A DNA stretch of 64,000 bases from IMG/VR virus record IMGVR_UViG_3300027782_000027, positions 124,001 to 188,000 of that record; one strand, 5' to 3'. The notes below the pieces were generated by a model, which was not told the origin of the DNA, searched no databases, and was given only the letters and a program-made list of their open reading frames with translations. The translations under genes and the position numbers were made by a program. This stretch comes from a virus. Positions 1 to 9,945 of the stretch are shown here, piece after piece (within the stretch, counting starts at the first letter, position 1; the number at the start of each line of letters is the position of its first letter).

Positions 1-1
1 A

Positions 2-1543
2 CCACCTATTTTAGTGTTAAGAATTGGTGATTTTTATAATTGTAAAATCGTACCTGAAACTTTAGGTTTTACATACGAAGCATTAGATTTTAATCCTGAA
101 GGTATTGGTGTTCAACCAATGATTGTTACTGCAAAATTAGGTTTTAAAATGATTGGTGGACATGGTTTAAAAGAACCGATTGAAAGATTACAAAACGCTC
201 TTTCATTTAATTATTATGCTAATACTGAAATGTATGATGAAAGGTCAATTCCTACTGATACAACTAAATTAACAGCAGTTTTAAATGGTGATACCGGTTT
301 AAGTTCAAATCTAAGAACTTTACAAAACTTAGCTAATCAAACTAATAACCAAAACTTGGCTAGTAATCAGGCGACAAATCAAAACCCAACCGATGGGGGT
401 AATTTTATTGGAAATGTGTCTGAGTCAACAAACACAAATGGTGTGTTAACAGGAACTATACAATATAAGAATTTAGTTGACTCAACTGTTGATAACAGTC
501 AAAATTACATGAATTTAGTTGAAAGTTTTATTACAAGTGTAACTAAAGAATATAATTATGGTGTTTTAACTCAGATATATAATGAAAGACTATTTAACAA
601 TGGAACTTTCAATTCCTTACAAGGACCTGTCTCAGACGTAAAAATTTTGGGTAAATTTAATAATTACTCAAATTATATTACAAGTGTAATGTCAGCATTA
701 ATTACTGAGATTGATAATGGTACAGATATATTAACTGTTTATTTGTTATCTAAGAATGTTCCGCAAAATGAAATTAGAATAGTTCAATCAAATTTTAAAG
801 CAGCTTGTCAAAATAGAAAGAATACAATATTACAAGGTATTGGTAGTAAAATACAATCAATAACTAATCAACAGTCTGAGATATATCAAATTTTTAGAAG
901 AATGGATTTAGTTTGTGATTCTACAGATGGTAAGTTAAATTCAAATGGTTCTATATTTGCATTAACTAATACTGGTGAACCTTACGGAACATCGGATACC
1001 TTAACGGATATTAGAACTGATTATACACAAATAGCTAATGATTTCAAAAGTTATTACTCTTTATTGTTATCTAATAATATAATTATTGAACCAGCGGTTT
1101 CAACATTGTATTTCACACCTTTCACTAGTTATAGTTCAACAGGTGGATTAAATTTATTCTTCACATTATTCTCAAACGATTTTACAGATAATCAATCTAT
1201 TGAAAATTTAAAGAATTTTTTAACACAAAACTATACACCTGTAAATGAAAACACAAAAACAAAAGTTTTAACATATTTGAGTTCTATTTCACAATCAATT
1301 ATTGATGAGAAAAACGCTCAAACAACATATGTAAATAATTTCTTTACAGGTCAAAGTTATTTGATTTATAAAAATTATAATCCACAAGTTGATGGTGTTA
1401 GTGTGAAAGGAAGGGATAGAGATTTTACATTTACTTCAGCAGGTTCAACATCAAATCAACAAACTAATGTTTCCAACATTTATAAAAATGTTAATATTGA
1501 TAATAATCAATCAACATACAACGGAAAAAAATATTTTAACTAA
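2..1543 (+). CDS. Tail/baseplate structural protein, 5' end missing
   Basis: The reading frame is already open at base 2, so the gene starts upstream of the window; the GTG at 14 is probably internal. About 513 codons are visible. The first 80 residues read like a conserved segment of phage tail or baseplate proteins: a PPILVLRIGDFY start, then alternating hydrophobic strands and a GFKMIGGHGLKEPI stretch. The rest is Asn/Thr/Ser-rich and low in charge, typical of virion proteins. The stop overlaps the next start by one base (TAATG), so it is translationally coupled to the gp53-like gene and very probably acts in the same baseplate. The exact role is not recognised; a tail-tube-proximal or hub-linking protein is an inference from position. 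Confidence 0.6.
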   Translation, partial: PPILVLRIGDFYNCKIVPETLGFTYEALDFNPEGIGVQPMIVTAKLGFKMIGGHGLKEPIERLQNALSFNYYANTEMYDERSIPTDTTKLTAVLNGDTGLSSNLRTLQNLANQTNNQNLASNQATNQNPTDGGNFIGNVSESTNTNGVLTGTIQYKNLVDSTVDNSQNYMNLVESFITSVTKEYNYGVLTQIYNERLFNNGTFNSLQGPVSDVKILGKFNNYSNYITSVMSALITEIDNGTDILTVYLLSKNVPQNEIRIVQSNFKAACQNRKNTILQGIGSKIQSITNQQSEIYQIFRRMDLVCDSTDGKLNSNGSIFALTNTGEPYGTSDTLTDIRTDYTQIANDFKSYYSLLLSNNIIIEPAVSTLYFTPFTSYSSTGGLNLFFTLFSNDFTDNQSIENLKNFLTQNYTPVNENTKTKVLTYLSSISQSIIDEKNAQTTYVNNFFTGQSYLIYKNYNPQVDGVSVKGRDRDFTFTSAGSTSNQQTNVSNIYKNVNIDNNQSTYNGKKYFN

Positions 1544-1869
1544 TGGCTAACGAATATTTAAATAGATACCAATTCTTTACGGCAAACGACCAACAAAATA
1601 CTATTCCGTATATTAATATTCCTTTGAAAAATTCCGATAAAAAATACATTTATAAACTTGGAGTTTCTCGTTTAGATAAAATATCCCAACTGTATTATGA
1701 CACGCCTTATTTTGGTTGGCTTATTTTACAATCAAACTCACAGTATGGTGGTTCAGAATTAAACATTCCTGACAATGCCGTTCTTAACATACCCTTCCCT
1801 TTAACATCTTCTTTATTAGATTATAAATCAGCTTTAGAGCGTTATTTCTATTATTATGGCGAACAATAA
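1543..1869 (+). CDS. 53: Baseplate wedge protein, T4 gp53-like
   Basis: This 108-residue protein has the small LysM-like plan of T4 gp53: an N-terminal RYQFF stretch, then a core with DKISQLYYDTPYFGWLI followed by a polar turn and a PDNAVLNIPFP segment. In T4, gp53 clamps neighbouring wedges of the baseplate together. It is shorter than T4 gp53 and keeps mainly the LysM-like part. It overlaps the preceding stop by one base and the next gene by 14 bases, which fits tightly coupled expression of baseplate parts. The family call is made from sequence pattern and context, without an alignment. Confidence 0.72.
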   Translation: MANEYLNRYQFFTANDQQNTIPYINIPLKNSDKKYIYKLGVSRLDKISQLYYDTPYFGWLILQSNSQYGGSELNIPDNAVLNIPFPLTSSLLDYKSALERYFYYYGEQ

Positions 1870-4800
1870 TATTTTTATTGAAAAAGATGTAAATAATATC
1901 TTCATAGTTAATCCTAATAAAGTTACCAACCAATTTGGTAACGCTGAAGATAGGAATGTTCCTATGGAAGATTTGGTTTATTATGTCAATTTAGACTGTG
2001 ACATTAAACCAAGAAGTAGATTAATTGGTGGAGTAAAAGGGAATGATAAAACAACTCAAACTACAACTCAAACTACAACTCAAATTGCTTACGGTAAAAT
2101 TAATTTTTTAAAACCTAACGACCAAGATTATTTAACAACAAAATGGACTCAATTACAAACTGATGTAAATGACCCTAATACTATTAATGGTGAATTATTA
2201 GGGTTAAAAACCGTAACATATAAAGTTAATGCATCCTTTGTCCCAACGATAACGATAACTTTAGAAGATTCAAAAGGTAGAGCTTTAATGGAGAGTGGAG
2301 ACAACTCTCTTTATTCGGCATTTTTTAATTTACCATACCCAACTTTTCATTTAACTATTAAAGGTTATTATGGTAAGGCAATTAGATACCCTATAATACT
2401 ACAAAAATTTAATTCATCATTTAACTCAACTACTGGTAATTTTGAGTTGACGTTAAATTTTATTGCGTATCAATTCAATGTGTTAACCGATATTACAATG
2501 GCGTCTCTTTTTGCGGTGCCTCAGATGTATTTGAAAAGAACAACAACAAATATTCCTTTACAAGCGTCAAACGGTCAAACTGCGGCTAAAGAACAATTAT
2601 CACCACAAACACAGACTACTAATGAATACATCCAACAGAAAGGGATGGATAAATTAAAGGAAGTTTATAAAAAATATAAAACAAGAAATTTAATTGACCA
2701 AAATGTTCCTGAATTAACAATACAAGAACTTATAACAAAATTAGATAATTTTATTAATTATAGTTTAGAACAATTTGGTCAAGTTTCATTATCAGCGTTA
2801 AATGATGTTAAAGAATATTCCGATATAATAACGGACTATAGAAAGGCAATTTACACTGGTAGGGGAACATCATGGTTTGACGTTTACTTATCAAGAACAA
2901 AATTTTTTATTAAAAATGGTGATGTAAATGAGAACCAACAGATAGAGCCTAATGAAATAAAGTTTTATACATTTTCAGATACTAAAGGTTCATCTGAAAT
3001 TTTAACAGATAATGATACTGTTAATACTAGAAAAATTGATGGATTTAAGGAATTAGGGCCATTAATTGAAAGTTTTAATGAAAAATTATTAAACAACGCA
3101 ACTTTTGGTAAAAACGGAAAATATCCAATAACTGTAAATATAAAATTAGAAAATGTTGCAATTACATTACCAAATTCACCTAATTACAAAAAAACTTATA
3201 AATTAAGAAATCCTACTGTTAATGATGTTACTGACGAAAACATAAAATCAATTGAAAACGAAATAGAGAGATTACACAGTATAAATGACCCATTGAGTAG
3301 TGCTGAATTAAAATATTATTATTTTGATTTTGATTCACCAAATCAATTTAATGACCTATTAAATAAAATACAAGATAGTTTACAAGACGCTTCACAAAAA
3401 ATTGAAAAAGAGTTAACTGATGAATTATCTAAATTTATTGCATCTGCGACTGGTTTAGGATTTGTTCCGTCTTTAAAAAATATTATGGGGGTTATTTTAG
3501 CGTCAGCTGAAGCGTTTTTACTTTTAATGGATGATGTTCATGTTGCAGCATACCAAGTTAGAAATAATAAAAAGAAACAAACATCTGTTGGGAATGTTGA
3601 CATTAAAGGACTCCCTGATTCACCAGTTTATCCATGGCCATTATATACCAGAGTAAAAGAGTGTAATAAATATGAGATTAAGTATCCTGGGGATAATGAT
3701 GTAATTAATGATACAAGAGCATATGATTATGAAATATGGCCTGAAGTAGAATTTGTTGAAGAGTTTTTAAAGGGTTACATGCAAAGACAAACACCACCAT
3801 CTCCAGTTAGTCCTTTAGAACCAACAAGTGAGGTTAAAAGAATAATGGTCTCAGCTTTTGATACGATACCTACAAATATACCATACTCAAATTTAGAAGA
3901 GGTTAGTTTCTTTTATGAATTTTATGAAAGATTAATATCATTAGTTGAATACAACGGATTTTTAAGAAAAAAATTAGCAGACTCTGAATATAGCCAACAA
4001 CTTATTAATTATTTGTCAGATTCCGAAGGAACAAATATTGTTAATTCTATATTAACTTCTTCACCAAGTTTAGTTTCTAAATTTACAAATACACCATTTA
4101 CGGATAATGGAACATTTCAGGTGTATTTAAAATCAATATCTAATAATGGTACTGGTTTATTTTGGAATAATAAAGAAGCTGGTATTTTTAATACAACGTA
4201 TTTAAAAGAAAAAATAATAGACACACCAAGTGAGATTTTAATTTCAGATTTACCGTCTATTAAAATAACTTTAACAAAGACAGAGCCTGATATGACAAAA
4301 TATATGTCAAGTTCTGTCCATGACTCCAAAAACATATTTGATTTATTACCGTATAGTAATGAAAATTGGAGAGTAAGCAATCTATCTAATGGTGAATCTG
4401 AATTTTCTTTTGAAAATTCTTATAACAAAACTAAAGAGTCGTTATTTTACAATACATATACAAAAAAAATTAGTAATTACCTAACTCCACTTGGATACGG
4501 AACAAATAATGAAAAAAATCTTATCAAACCTTTTACCAACTTTAAACCATTTTATAATACAATTACACCACCCATTGATTTAACTTCATTTTATAATGAT
4601 AGAAAACCAAAAGATTATATTTTAACTGAAGGTAGAACAAAGTATTCGACAAATGAAGAAACTACCTCAATAATGAATACACCATATTTCATTAATGCTG
4701 TTCAACAAGGAATTAATAATTTAAGAAATAATACTCCTTATCCATTTAAAGCTGCCGCATATTTGTTTTTAAATAGTTTACCATTATCAACATTAAGAGA

Positions 4801-7800
4801 AAAATATTTATCTTTTGAAAATAATGAAAATGTTCATTTAAATTTTATTTCAGCATCTTTAAATAAATTTTCAGGAGTTCATTCATTACCAAAAATATGG
4901 GTATGTAAAATTGGTTCTATTTGGCATAGATATAAAAATTATATTTTAAATGATTCAGATATATTAACATCTATATGGACTAATTTTGATGTTTTAAATA
5001 ATTATTACCCGACATCTAATCCTACTTTAGATTATCTTTATTATTTATCGGGACAAACAGTTGATGGTAATAACTATGAATACAAAATTAAATGTTCGGG
5101 TTCTACAGGAACATCTTCGGGTACTTTAAATGAAATAAATTTAGGATTTTACCCAAAAATTATTAATGATTTTTATTACTTGATTTACAATCAAAATTTA
5201 TTTTTATCATCTGATACTATAACACAGATAACTGAAAAAATTAACACTCAAATTAAATTAGGAAATTTAATATTATTATCACCATCAGACTCGTCCTTTC
5301 AAACAGTTAAAACATGGTCAGTTCTAATAAAAAATCCGTTTTTTAAAAATTATTATGTTTTACCTTCTTTTGGATTGGGTAAAAACCAATTACAAAATTT
5401 ATATTCAAACAATATATCTGCAATAAATACGGACGGGAATTTATTTAATGGGTCAGTTAGATTACTATGGGGAGCACCAAACTACGGTTATTTTAATAAT
5501 ACAAATATAGTTAAACCAACTGTAAGACAACATCTAAAAAAAGTTTATAATGATTTAATAGAACAAGAAAGTTTTGAACTAAGAACTGACAGTGACTATT
5601 CTTCGATTGAAGAAATTTTTGGAGTTTTTACAAAAACTGAGTTAGACTTATTTGAATCTGAATTTTTAAGATTTTCCGAAAAGAAAGAAGCCGAATTAAG
5701 TCCTATAAACTTTCAAAAGATTTTATTAAATATTACTTCAAACAATTACATTGTATCAGGTTCAAGTGAGAATGATTTAGTTGAGGGAATTCAAAAACTA
5801 CAATTAAATTCTTTAAATACTCTTTTACCGCCATTAATGACTAATAATACATTATTCAAAAAAGGTAATACAACAGGATTTGATTTACCGACATTTAATT
5901 ATTTTAGTAATAGTCCAAGTAATCCGAAAATAAATGTTGATTTAGGATACACTGGAAATTTACCACCAGGATTTACTGGTTCAACAATAACTTTACAACA
6001 ATCACAAGAGCAAAATCCTAAATCGTGGGAGGAGTTACAATTACAAGTTGGGTTCTCAACAATTAATGGGGTTAGTTATACTGACGAAGGTTCTGCTTTA
6101 ACTGATTTTTTTATTGATTTTAACATTCCTTTTAATGTTGAAAATATACAAAGGTTTACAACCATCATAAAAATGTATGCAAGTTATAAACATACCACAA
6201 CAATTCAAAATGTTAGTGATTTATTTAAGGGTAAGATTTCAGATGTTTTATTAAATAATGATAATTTATACATCAAATTATTTGAGGGTGTAACTAGTTA
6301 TGTTAAAAAAAATCTACCTCAAACTGATACAACACAAGTACAGGAAATTGATAGTGTTATACAAGGATTTCAAAGTAAGATTGAACTTTACGACATGTTT
6401 AAGGCGGTTAATGATAAATGGGTCTCGGCAAATGACTATAATGAAAAAACTTTATTTGAAGATTTTTTATTTTTAGATAGAGCAAACAGAGACATTGGTG
6501 GGGAAATATATTTAGATATTAATTCAATTACTAAGTTTTTAAAAAACACATCACCAAAAACAAATGTGTTTACAATATTAGATTCTATCTTTAAAACACA
6601 TAATTTCATAACATTCTCAATGCCATCTTATATTAATTTTTATAACAATTACATTCCTTCTAAAAATTCGGAAAACAAACAGGAAGACCCTGATAGTTTT
6701 TCTAACAGTTTATTTGGGATTTTTAAAAGTGTTGATTATCAAAAAACCGCAGCTAAATTAGTAAGTATATATACTGAAAAACCTTCAACACAATTAAACA
6801 ACAAAAGTAAAAATAACGGATATAAAGATGATGGATTAAATATCATGAATGATGGTGACACATTGAGAGAATGTGACACAAGTAAAGTTCAGGATTTTGC
6901 GAAGTCTAATAAAGTTGTTGGTTTTGCGGTTGATTTTAATTTACAAAACCAAAGTGTATTTGAAACCATTAACGTGAGTCAAGATTTAGGTAAAGCCACT
7001 TCAGAATCTTTAACTGCGGAATTTAATTTGGCAAACGGAACCGCTGGGACTAACTCATCAACTCAGAATGTTAGTTTGTATAACATATATAAAGACAGAA
7101 GTTATTCATGTTCTGTTGATGGTTTTGGTAATGCTATGATACAACCAACCATGTATTTTGTTTTAAGAAATGTTCCATTATTTGCGGGTTCATATTATAT
7201 AACTGAAGTTACTCATACTATTAGCACAGAAAGTTTTAAAACTTCTTTTACGGGTACAAGACAAAATAAATATACTTTACCTAAAGTTGAGAATACGTTC
7301 CAAACATTAAAAACTGAATTATTAAAAACTTTAAATAAAAATTACAATAACAAAATTGCTAGTAACGCTTCATTATCACAAAATAAAAATAACATAAGTG
7401 CTCAAATAACTAATGGTATTAAAAATAATGATAAAGTTGCTAATGTTGGTACCTGTTCCTCGATGTTATTTGCGGATTATCAAACATATGTTTCATTAAA
7501 TACTCCAATAATTGCACATAACCCTGATGATGTTATTGGTGGGGTTCTTGATTCAACAACAACAACAACTGAATTCTTTACAACTTATTTTATATTTAAA
7601 ATTGCTTCATATGTTAAAGATGAATCAAATAATTCTTCGTTTAACGCAACCTCATTTAATTTTGCGGATATTACTTTAGATATACCATATAAGGGAGATT
7701 TATCTACTTTATTTTTACCAAACTTTGTTTGTGTTGCCCAAAGTGATAAAACAACAAAACCATATGCAGTTTTTAATAATATTTTTGATTGTATTACATT

Positions 7801-8053
7801 AGTTAAATTAAGATATACGGAATATTTTAAAGAAATATTTGATGATAGTATAACAATTAATCAAACTATTACTGATTTTAATCAAAAAAACGATATCCAA
7901 AAATTAGAGTTCAAAGAACAATTCGCAAAGATTTGGATAGAATATTTTCCTTACAATAAAGTAAAAGAATATCCTAGTATTTTTAAAGATTATAAAGAAA
8001 ATAACCCAACTGAGTATAAAGAATTATTAGATAAAATCGAGTTTCAGCTTTAA
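1856..8053 (+). CDS. Giant baseplate hub-like structural protein (2065 aa)
   Basis: A very long virion protein starting with an ATG inside the end of the gp53-like gene. Residues about 125-225 contain a conserved-looking block with PYPTFHLTIKGYYGKAIRY and a following TGNFELTLNFIAY. Residues about 1655-1805 look like the C-terminal part of tail-hub proteins (gp27 / late control protein D type): a short Cys-containing strand, GNAMIQPTMYFVL, then VPLFAGSYYITEVTHTI and a FTGTRQ motif. I infer that it forms or caps the baseplate hub. It may combine functions that T4 splits among gp27, gp5 and neighbours, but no lysozyme or spike domain was recognised. The middle 1400 residues are Asn/Ser/Tyr-rich and unassigned. 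A membrane-like LGFVPSLKNIMGVILASAEAF stretch near residue 530-555 is only weakly hydrophobic. Confidence 0.6.
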   Translation: MANNNIFIEKDVNNIFIVNPNKVTNQFGNAEDRNVPMEDLVYYVNLDCDIKPRSRLIGGVKGNDKTTQTTTQTTTQIAYGKINFLKPNDQDYLTTKWTQLQTDVNDPNTINGELLGLKTVTYKVNASFVPTITITLEDSKGRALMESGDNSLYSAFFNLPYPTFHLTIKGYYGKAIRYPIILQKFNSSFNSTTGNFELTLNFIAYQFNVLTDITMASLFAVPQMYLKRTTTNIPLQASNGQTAAKEQLSPQTQTTNEYIQQKGMDKLKEVYKKYKTRNLIDQNVPELTIQELITKLDNFINYSLEQFGQVSLSALNDVKEYSDIITDYRKAIYTGRGTSWFDVYLSRTKFFIKNGDVNENQQIEPNEIKFYTFSDTKGSSEILTDNDTVNTRKIDGFKELGPLIESFNEKLLNNATFGKNGKYPITVNIKLENVAITLPNSPNYKKTYKLRNPTVNDVTDENIKSIENEIERLHSINDPLSSAELKYYYFDFDSPNQFNDLLNKIQDSLQDASQKIEKELTDELSKFIASATGLGFVPSLKNIMGVILASAEAFLLLMDDVHVAAYQVRNNKKKQTSVGNVDIKGLPDSPVYPWPLYTRVKECNKYEIKYPGDNDVINDTRAYDYEIWPEVEFVEEFLKGYMQRQTPPSPVSPLEPTSEVKRIMVSAFDTIPTNIPYSNLEEVSFFYEFYERLISLVEYNGFLRKKLADSEYSQQLINYLSDSEGTNIVNSILTSSPSLVSKFTNTPFTDNGTFQVYLKSISNNGTGLFWNNKEAGIFNTTYLKEKIIDTPSEILISDLPSIKITLTKTEPDMTKYMSSSVHDSKNIFDLLPYSNENWRVSNLSNGESEFSFENSYNKTKESLFYNTYTKKISNYLTPLGYGTNNEKNLIKPFTNFKPFYNTITPPIDLTSFYNDRKPKDYILTEGRTKYSTNEETTSIMNTPYFINAVQQGINNLRNNTPYPFKAAAYLFLNSLPLSTLREKYLSFENNENVHLNFISASLNKFSGVHSLPKIWVCKIGSIWHRYKNYILNDSDILTSIWTNFDVLNNYYPTSNPTLDYLYYLSGQTVDGNNYEYKIKCSGSTGTSSGTLNEINLGFYPKIINDFYYLIYNQNLFLSSDTITQITEKINTQIKLGNLILLSPSDSSFQTVKTWSVLIKNPFFKNYYVLPSFGLGKNQLQNLYSNNISAINTDGNLFNGSVRLLWGAPNYGYFNNTNIVKPTVRQHLKKVYNDLIEQESFELRTDSDYSSIEEIFGVFTKTELDLFESEFLRFSEKKEAELSPINFQKILLNITSNNYIVSGSSENDLVEGIQKLQLNSLNTLLPPLMTNNTLFKKGNTTGFDLPTFNYFSNSPSNPKINVDLGYTGNLPPGFTGSTITLQQSQEQNPKSWEELQLQVGFSTINGVSYTDEGSALTDFFIDFNIPFNVENIQRFTTIIKMYASYKHTTTIQNVSDLFKGKISDVLLNNDNLYIKLFEGVTSYVKKNLPQTDTTQVQEIDSVIQGFQSKIELYDMFKAVNDKWVSANDYNEKTLFEDFLFLDRANRDIGGEIYLDINSITKFLKNTSPKTNVFTILDSIFKTHNFITFSMPSYINFYNNYIPSKNSENKQEDPDSFSNSLFGIFKSVDYQKTAAKLVSIYTEKPSTQLNNKSKNNGYKDDGLNIMNDGDTLRECDTSKVQDFAKSNKVVGFAVDFNLQNQSVFETINVSQDLGKATSESLTAEFNLANGTAGTNSSTQNVSLYNIYKDRSYSCSVDGFGNAMIQPTMYFVLRNVPLFAGSYYITEVTHTISTESFKTSFTGTRQNKYTLPKVENTFQTLKTELLKTLNKNYNNKIASNASLSQNKNNISAQITNGIKNNDKVANVGTCSSMLFADYQTYVSLNTPIIAHNPDDVIGGVLDSTTTTTEFFTTYFIFKIASYVKDESNNSSFNATSFNFADITLDIPYKGDLSTLFLPNFVCVAQSDKTTKPYAVFNNIFDCITLVKLRYTEYFKEIFDDSITINQTITDFNQKNDIQKLEFKEQFAKIWIEYFPYNKVKEYPSIFKDYKENNPTEYKELLDKIEFQL

Positions 8054-8057
8054 CATA

Positions 8058-8065
8058 TATTTATA
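8058..8065 (+). promoter_or_regulatory. TATTTATA motif before the 8079 gene
   Basis: An exact TATTTATA lies in the 25-base gap between the hub-like gene and the next ATG, ending 13 bases before it. It is one of ten TATTTAT motifs at gene junctions in this window. A phage promoter role is inferred. Confidence 0.4.
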
Positions 8066-8078
8066 ATAAAAAACTACT

Positions 8079-8303
8079 ATGGACACAAAAAAAGTTTTAG
8101 ATAATTATTTAGGTAAAAACACACGTATTACCGAAAAAGAAATTGGTAATGGATTTAAAGAAGTCTGCGATTTAGACACTGGAGATTGTTATTCAATTAG
8201 AATGAAAGATGGTTTAATTGAAAGAGTCGATAACACTTTAAGAACAAACAGAAAAATAAACGTTGAAACAATACAAGGTTTCAAGCAACTATTAAACGGT
8301 TAA
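8079..8303 (+). CDS. Small hypothetical protein (74 aa)
   Basis: A 74-residue, mildly basic protein with no recognised domain. It has a central CDLDTGDCYSIRMKDGLIERV segment that looks like a small beta hairpin with two cysteines five residues apart. The ATG follows a TATTTATA motif, and only four bases separate its stop from the next gene. Its place between the hub-like gene and a coiled-coil protein suggests a virion or assembly role, but nothing in the sequence proves this. Confidence 0.6.
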   Translation: MDTKKVLDNYLGKNTRITEKEIGNGFKEVCDLDTGDCYSIRMKDGLIERVDNTLRTNRKINVETIQGFKQLLNG

Positions 8304-8307
8304 AAAA

Positions 8308-8952
8308 ATGTCAGGAATAGATAAAACAATTTTAGAGGAAATATCAAGATATAAGAATATAAATAATTATATCTTTGAACAAGATGCTACGGCTCCAGCA
8401 CCTGAAGGTGATGTTCCTCCAGCACCTGACGCAGGAGCTTTACCTCCATCACCCGATGCTGGTATGGCGACAACACCACCGCCAACTGCAGAACCTATTG
8501 ATGTAGCATCAGACCCTGATGTTGAAAAGGTAGGTGAAGAAGAAAATGAGTCTGAAGAACTTGAAATTACTGATTTGGTAAATTCTCAAAAAAATATTGA
8601 AACAAAACAAGAAGAGTATTTTAATAATCTTTTTAATCAGTTAAATGGTTTAGAAAGTAAATTGAAAGACATGGAAGGTATTTTTACAAAGTTAAACGAC
8701 ATTGAAGCTAAGATTGAAAAATACAGAGAAAAAACTCCACAAGAAAAACTTGAATTAAGAAGTTTAGACTCAGGACCGTTCAATCAAAAACTATCTGATT
8801 TCTTTGTAGATAAAGAACAAGAAATGGAAAAATCAGGAAAAAATGAATATATTTTAACTACTGATGAAGTTGAAAGTTTTACACCTTCAGAAATTAAAAC
8901 GACATTTAACGATTTTGGAGACGAAACACAAAACAAACCTTTGAAATTCTAA
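8308..8952 (+). CDS. Proline/alanine-rich coiled-coil protein, function unknown
   Basis: This 214-residue acidic protein starts with a short helix (about residues 1-25). A Pro/Ala/Asp-rich disordered segment follows (about 27-70), then a Glu-rich linker and a heptad-like coiled coil around residues 95-145 with the pattern LFNQLNGLESKLKDMEGI. The C-terminal part is polar. This resembles scaffold or virion linker proteins, but I do not recognise a family. It is four bases downstream of the 74-residue gene and ends the first structural block; a promoter for the replication genes follows in the next gap. Confidence 0.6.
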   Translation: MSGIDKTILEEISRYKNINNYIFEQDATAPAPEGDVPPAPDAGALPPSPDAGMATTPPPTAEPIDVASDPDVEKVGEEENESEELEITDLVNSQKNIETKQEEYFNNLFNQLNGLESKLKDMEGIFTKLNDIEAKIEKYREKTPQEKLELRSLDSGPFNQKLSDFFVDKEQEMEKSGKNEYILTTDEVESFTPSEIKTTFNDFGDETQNKPLKF

Positions 8953-8960
8953 ATTTCGAA

Positions 8961-8992
8961 TTTGACTATCACGGCTGACACACTTATACTTG
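8961..8992 (+). promoter_or_regulatory. Bacteroidota-type promoter before the gp32-like gene
   Basis: TTTG at 8961-8964 and TATACTTG at 8985-8992 are separated by 20 bases. The primary-sigma promoter described for Bacteroidota is TTTG at -33 and TAnnTTTG at -7 with about 19-21 bases between. This is one mismatch from that consensus and sits 29 bases before the ATG at 9022. Start of transcription near 8999 is an inference. Confidence 0.5.
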
Positions 8993-9021
8993 AATATTAA
9001 CTAATAAATTATACACACAAA

Positions 9022-9861
9022 ATGGCGACAAATTCCCTAGACGCTGTACTCGCACAGTATGAAAAAGCGAAAAGTGGAGGTAACTCTGCAAACAAAATGT
9101 CTCAAGAAGACAGAATGAAAAAATATTTTGCAGCAATCTTGATGCAAAATGAGAACTCAGGACAGAAACGTCTTCGTATTCTACCTACACCTGACGGGTC
9201 ATCACCCTTCAAAGAAGTATGGTATCACGAAGTACAAGTTGAGGGTAAATGGAATAAAATCTATGACCCAGGAAAGAACGACAACGAGCGTTCACCTTTG
9301 ACTGAAATTCATGACGAATTAATGTCAACAGGAAAAGAATCTGATAAAGAACTTGCAAAGGCGTATAAGCCACGTAAATTCTATATCGTTAAAGTAGTTG
9401 ACCGTGATAACGAAGCGGACGGAGTTAAGTTCTGGCGTTTTAAACACAATTACAAAAACGAAGGTATCCTTGACAAAATCATTCCGATTTGGAAAGCTAA
9501 AGGTGATATCACTGACCCTGTTAATGGTCGTGACCTTATCATAGAATTGACAAAGGCTAAGACACCAAAAGGTGCTACTTACACAGTTATTCAGACTGTT
9601 ATGCATGACGACCCAACACCTGTTCACGCAGATGCTGAGACGGCTAAGGCTTGGACTGAAGACCCACTTACGTGGATGGATGTTTACTCTAAGAAACCTG
9701 TTGAGTATTTGGAAGCAATTGCTCGTGGAGAAACACCAAGATGGTCATCTGATTTAGGTAAATACGTTTATGGTGATAGTTCATCTGACGAAGGCACTAT
9801 CGGTGGTTCATATGTTGACCCACAGGCTGAAGCAGAGCCAGATGGTGATTTACCATTCTAA
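9022..9861 (+). CDS. 32: Single-stranded DNA-binding protein, T4 gp32-like
   Basis: Coats single-stranded DNA during replication and recombination and recruits the replisome. The 279 residues follow the gp32 plan. There is a short basic N-terminal part. The core holds QKRLRILPTPDG, FYIVKVVDRDNEADGVKFW and a TPKGATYTVIQ strand. A WTEDPLTWMDVYSKKPVEYL segment and an acidic tail ending DGDLPF follow. T4 gp32 binds zinc through one His and three Cys; this protein has no cysteine, so it cannot hold zinc in that way. The tip resembles the DDDLPF/DDDIPF end of bacterial SSB. It stands alone between a promoter and a terminator, as expected for a highly expressed product, and the recombinase UvsX follows. 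Confidence 0.88.
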   Translation: MATNSLDAVLAQYEKAKSGGNSANKMSQEDRMKKYFAAILMQNENSGQKRLRILPTPDGSSPFKEVWYHEVQVEGKWNKIYDPGKNDNERSPLTEIHDELMSTGKESDKELAKAYKPRKFYIVKVVDRDNEADGVKFWRFKHNYKNEGILDKIIPIWKAKGDITDPVNGRDLIIELTKAKTPKGATYTVIQTVMHDDPTPVHADAETAKAWTEDPLTWMDVYSKKPVEYLEAIARGETPRWSSDLGKYVYGDSSSDEGTIGGSYVDPQAEAEPDGDLPF

Positions 9862-9867
9862 TTCATA

Positions 9868-9915
9868 AAAGGGTAGGTACAAGTATATACAAAGTGCCTA
9901 CCCTTTGTTATTTTT
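9868..9915 (+). terminator. Rho-independent terminator after the gp32-like gene
   Basis: AAAGGGTAGGTAC (9868-9880) pairs with GTGCCTACCCTTT (9894-9906), with one G-T pair, around a 13-base loop. The stem is followed by a T-rich run (GTTATTTTT). It begins seven bases after the stop codon of the gp32-like gene and would set this transcript apart from the uvsX operon. Confidence 0.8.
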
Positions 9916-9945
9916 AAACACAAACAAATTAAATCATAGACATTT

